Assembly (NCBI RefSeq): GCF_019923725.1
Contig: NZ_JAHXRI010000007.1
Span: forward strand, 372,001 to 436,000
Direction of reading: 5' to 3'
DNA length: 64,000 nucleotides
From: Zwartia hollandica
GTDB lineage: Bacteria; Pseudomonadota; Gammaproteobacteria; Burkholderiales; Burkholderiaceae_B
Each line of letters opens with the position of its first letter. Position 1 is the stretch's first letter. This document shows positions 61,658 to 64,000 of this stretch, piece after piece. A program made the position numbers and the translations under genes. Below the pieces are notes generated by a model that saw only the letters and a program-made list of their open reading frames with translations, searched no databases and was not told the origin of the DNA.

Positions 61658-62036
61658 GATCCAAGTAACCGCGCACCATGAGCAGCCCCGCAAAACCCCA
61701 TTCTTTAACGACTTCCACTGGAGTGCGATGATCAAACGCCTTGTTGCGTGTTGTCATCCAACTGTACGCAAGGTCTCGATTCTGCGGAAACAGCAATCTC
61801 AAGTTTTTATGGATGCCGAGCAAGTGGCCGACTCGTTCATACTGATCACGACTCGTGCCAATCGGCTTGCCGCTGCGGTAATTAGAGAGCGCGGCGCGGT
61901 TCGTGGCTGCAAGTCCCAACAGGGCCGCCTGATCTTCTGTACTTAGTTTCCAATGGTCCAACAATGTCATTACCATCTTCGCCAACGCGCCACGGTCTTG
62001 TGACGCGAAGATTTCGCGCTCCAGCACAGCAGCCAT
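61641..62036 (-). CDS. Xre/MbcA/ParS-type antitoxin of the RES module
   Basis: The 131-residue protein has an N-terminal helix-turn-helix part ([40 protein letters not shown]) and the C-terminal toxin-binding DUF2384 region ([48 protein letters not shown]). It neutralises the RES toxin encoded next and probably represses the operon. AAGGAG lies six bases before the ATG, one of the best ribosome sites in the window, as usual when antitoxin must exceed toxin. The reading frame overlaps the toxin start. Confidence 0.9.
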   Translation of the reverse strand: MAAVLEREIFASQDRGALAKMVMTLLDHWKLSTEDQAALLGLAATNRAALSNYRSGKPIGTSRDQYERVGHLLGIHKNLRLLFPQNRDLAYSWMTTRNKAFDHRTPVEVVKEWGFAGLLMVRGYLDRARGV

Positions 62037-62070
62037 GGCTAACTCCTTGGGTTGAGTTCCTGATGGCCTA

Positions 62071-62099
62071 AGTTTAGCAGATTAGTATAAAAGTTACAA
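62071..62099 (-). promoter_or_regulatory. Predicted promoter of the RES/Xre module
   Basis: On the minus strand TTGTAA (62094-62099) and TAAACT (62071-62076) lie 17 bases apart, 35 bases before the antitoxin ATG. The surrounding stretch 62060-62120 is clearly AT-rich compared with its neighbours. Confidence 0.35.
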
Positions 62100-62116
62100 T
62101 TTTTGTTTTTATAGTA

Positions 62117-64000
62117 TCAAAACTGAATCCGTATCCCTATCTGACCACCGTATAACGTCTGCGCACTTCTTACTTCACCTGCGAGCCCAGCATAAGCATA
62201 GATATTGTCCTCAATGCGCAACGTGCCGTAGAGGCCCACTTGCACGAACACTGCGCCCGCTGTCGGTGTAGTCACTGCCAAAGATTGGCTTGCTAACGTC
62301 GCATTCATAGTGGGATTCAATAAGCCTTGCGAATCTGCACCCACAGCGATGTTCGCCCGATAGGTGTAGGTGTCGCGCAGTGGGTCTTTGTTGGGGGAAG
62401 AGAGTGCCACACCTAGTGCCCCACGCGCTCCGTTGCCGGTGTAGCGATCAAGCTGAAGCGCGGCCGCGCCGCTGCCTTCGTTATAGCCATTCTGATTCAC
62501 TTGCTGATAGGTCACCCGCACGTATGGCGTAATACCCACGCCCTCATACGAAAAGTCTCGACTTAACCCGAGACTAAGCAACACATCATTGCCTATCACC
62601 GCTTTGCTTTTAAAGCCACTCGTCAAACCCGTCACATCGCTTCGAGACAAATCCGTTGAGCTCAAGCCCACGCTTGCAACGCCGTCAAGCACGTACGCAT
62701 CAAACAGGGACATCTTGCCGTAGGCAAAGAGTGCTCCCTGTTGCAGGTTGCTGTTGCCTCCATTAGCTGAGACCAAGGTATTTGCTAACGATATACCTGC
62801 CCCGAGCTTAGTTTTTTGCTGTGCGTCTGAATAGAGATCTGAACCAAACACGATTTGATATAAGTTGCTTCCATAACCGCTACCACCAGTATTGCTCGTC
62901 CGATCCCCACGCTGATAGGCGACCTCACCCCACAGCTTGCCGTCCGACACAGACTGGCCAGCATTGGGCAACCCCATGGGTATCGTCGAAGGCAAATCAC
63001 CAAGCCGAGCCAGCAAGCCCTGTTGCAGCCTCTGCGTCGTTTGTGGCAACACTGCTACTGAGGCTGCATGCACTTCGCCCGCCAAGCCCTTTACAAAATC
63101 CTGCAGACTTCCCGCTCGTTCCCCAGCGGTCGCATACAGAAGCTGTTCTTGCAGACTGCTCGAGGTACCCGCTTGGTTTAAGCTCACCAGGCGATCAAGC
63201 ACTGCGGCTGTTGCGTTGATATTGTGTGTTGTGTCCGCCAACGTATTCGTATAAGACAACGGCGCTGTAAAAAGATCTACGCTATTGCTGTTGCTCATAT
63301 TGTAAAAAGCAAGTAGCTGGGTACCTGCGGCGAGTTCAGCTGGTTGGACAATGGTAGTGAACCGCCCAGAGATAGCTTGCGCAGCGGTGATGATTCTAAA
63401 TTGATCACCCAATTGCGGCACATACACCGCGCTGCCGTACCCACTTTCAGAGGCACTAAAGAGATTACTAAGAGTCGGCCTAAGCGTTACACCAGAGTCA
63501 ATCACAAACTGGCCGCTTAGGACATTCATATAAGCGTAGTAACCACTCGCCCCTGCGGGTGAACTCGCGGACGACTGCAGTACCCCAGCAATATCTTGCT
63601 GAAAGACCGAGCCCTGTTGCATAGTCACCGGCGCATTGGTAGCTAGATAGCCGGGCGATTGCCCTGGCTTTAATACACCCGCGACAGTCAACGCACCCTG
63701 GATCGTGCCTGTACCCATCAGTTGAGCTCCACTTGCGACATACACAGGGCCCGTACCGGTCGCAGAGCTACCTTGTATCGACAAGGTACCCGATGCCACA
63801 GTTGTGCCGCCTGCGTACGTATTAGCGCCCGTCATCACTGTGGTGCCGTTACCCGTAAACGTTAAGCCTCCAGCACCAGAGAACACGCCAGATAAGGTTG
63901 CGCTTCCAGAAGTTGGATGGGCAATTGTGCCGCCTGCGCTTGTGACACTGAAGCTAATACTTGAACGATCACCGTTTTGTAGAAGTAACGAACCGCCCGT
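62117..64000 (-). CDS. Autotransporter with outer-membrane beta-barrel domain (N-terminus beyond window end)
   Basis: The frame is open to the window edge; 627 residues are visible. The passenger part has the beta-helix autotransporter repeat GGLTFTGNGTTVMTGANTYA, GGTTVASGTLSIQGSSATG and GALTVAGVLKPGQSPGYLAT. The last 280 residues form the translocator barrel (GKLWGEVAYQRGDRTSNTGG, GVGITPYVRVTYQQVNQNGY, ending EVRSAQTLYGGQIGIRIQF) with the terminal Phe needed for BAM recognition. It secretes its own passenger to the cell surface by the type Va route, probably an adhesin or biofilm factor. The passenger sequence is otherwise low in recognisable motifs. Confidence 0.93.
   Translation of the reverse strand, partial: TGGSLLLQNGDRSSISFSVTSAGGTIAHPTSGSATLSGVFSGAGGLTFTGNGTTVMTGANTYAGGTTVASGTLSIQGSSATGTGPVYVASGAQLMGTGTIQGALTVAGVLKPGQSPGYLATNAPVTMQQGSVFQQDIAGVLQSSASSPAGASGYYAYMNVLSGQFVIDSGVTLRPTLSNLFSASESGYGSAVYVPQLGDQFRIITAAQAISGRFTTIVQPAELAAGTQLLAFYNMSNSNSVDLFTAPLSYTNTLADTTHNINATAAVLDRLVSLNQAGTSSSLQEQLLYATAGERAGSLQDFVKGLAGEVHAASVAVLPQTTQRLQQGLLARLGDLPSTIPMGLPNAGQSVSDGKLWGEVAYQRGDRTSNTGGSGYGSNLYQIVFGSDLYSDAQQKTKLGAGISLANTLVSANGGNSNLQQGALFAYGKMSLFDAYVLDGVASVGLSSTDLSRSDVTGLTSGFKSKAVIGNDVLLSLGLSRDFSYEGVGITPYVRVTYQQVNQNGYNEGSGAAALQLDRYTGNGARGALGVALSSPNKDPLRDTYTYRANIAVGADSQGLLNPTMNATLASQSLAVTTPTAGAVFVQVGLYGTLRIEDNIYAYAGLAGEVRSAQTLYGGQIGIRIQF

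Overview
The window looks like a chromosomal segment of a betaproteobacterium, most probably Burkholderiales close to Alcaligenaceae. This is inferred from gene content: three stand-alone Bug-type periplasmic receptors, many type III CoA-transferases and crotonases in small catabolic operons, NodT-type efflux lipoproteins, LptF and YaeQ. Coding density is very high. No stretch over 300 bases lacks a gene, and I saw no rRNA, tRNA, CRISPR array or complete insertion sequence.

Layout. 1-3297 is the end of one RND efflux operon (pump, adaptor, outer-membrane channel). 3352-7321 holds a membrane-fused spermidine-synthase-like protein, a RodZ-like protein and an alpha/beta hydrolase. 7367-13073 is a second, complete RND operon on the minus strand. 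13148-18023 is mixed metabolism: an isocitrate/isopropylmalate-type dehydrogenase, a DsbA-like isomerase, an SDR with a haloacid dehalogenase, YaeQ and an FAH-type hydratase. 18081-26977 is one long plus-strand catabolic operon: a BadI/MenB-like crotonase, an acyl-CoA ligase, an enoyl-CoA hydratase, an SDR, an acyl-CoA dehydrogenase, a 3-hydroxyacyl-CoA dehydrogenase, a degenerate paralogue of that enzyme, a CoA-transferase and a Bug receptor. Its enzyme set matches activation, dehydrogenation, hydration, oxidation and hydrolytic ring opening of an alicyclic carboxylic acid.

26989-36865 carries another SDR, a COG2509 flavoprotein overlapping transcriptionally with the nuclease Cho, an orphan HigA antitoxin preceded by a HigB toxin relic, a DUF6817-like protein, a D-aminoacylase-type amidohydrolase, an M20 dipeptidase, an MFS carrier and a thioesterase. 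36889-48882 is a second catabolic region: Bug receptor, cupin-like protein, crotonase, CoA-transferase, FAH protein, an orphan HicB beside uppP, and a minus-strand operon of CitE-like lyase, CoA-transferase, acyl-CoA dehydrogenase, MaoC hydratase and MFS carrier that fits branched C5 dicarboxylate use. 49001-55459 is mostly housekeeping: PfkB, a DUF2889 protein, an NTP/NDP-exchange-like carrier, a Tat-exported aldo/keto reductase, LptF, an FKBP isomerase and a Bug receptor.

55473-62036 is an accessory stretch: a DUF4143 ATPase behind a perfect 32-bp palindrome, a TauD-type oxygenase, a TumE/TumA toxin-antitoxin pair behind a 22-bp palindrome, a PhyH-type oxygenase with a tandem C-terminal repeat, a glycosyltransferase with an eroded 3' end, and a RES/Xre toxin-antitoxin pair. 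The window ends inside an autotransporter gene (62117-64000, minus strand). The strongest candidates for new biology are the alicyclic-acid operon with its degenerate dehydrogenase paralogue, two SDR proteins that have lost the catalytic Tyr and Lys, the DUF4143 palindrome, and the oxygenase-repeat/glycosyltransferase pair.
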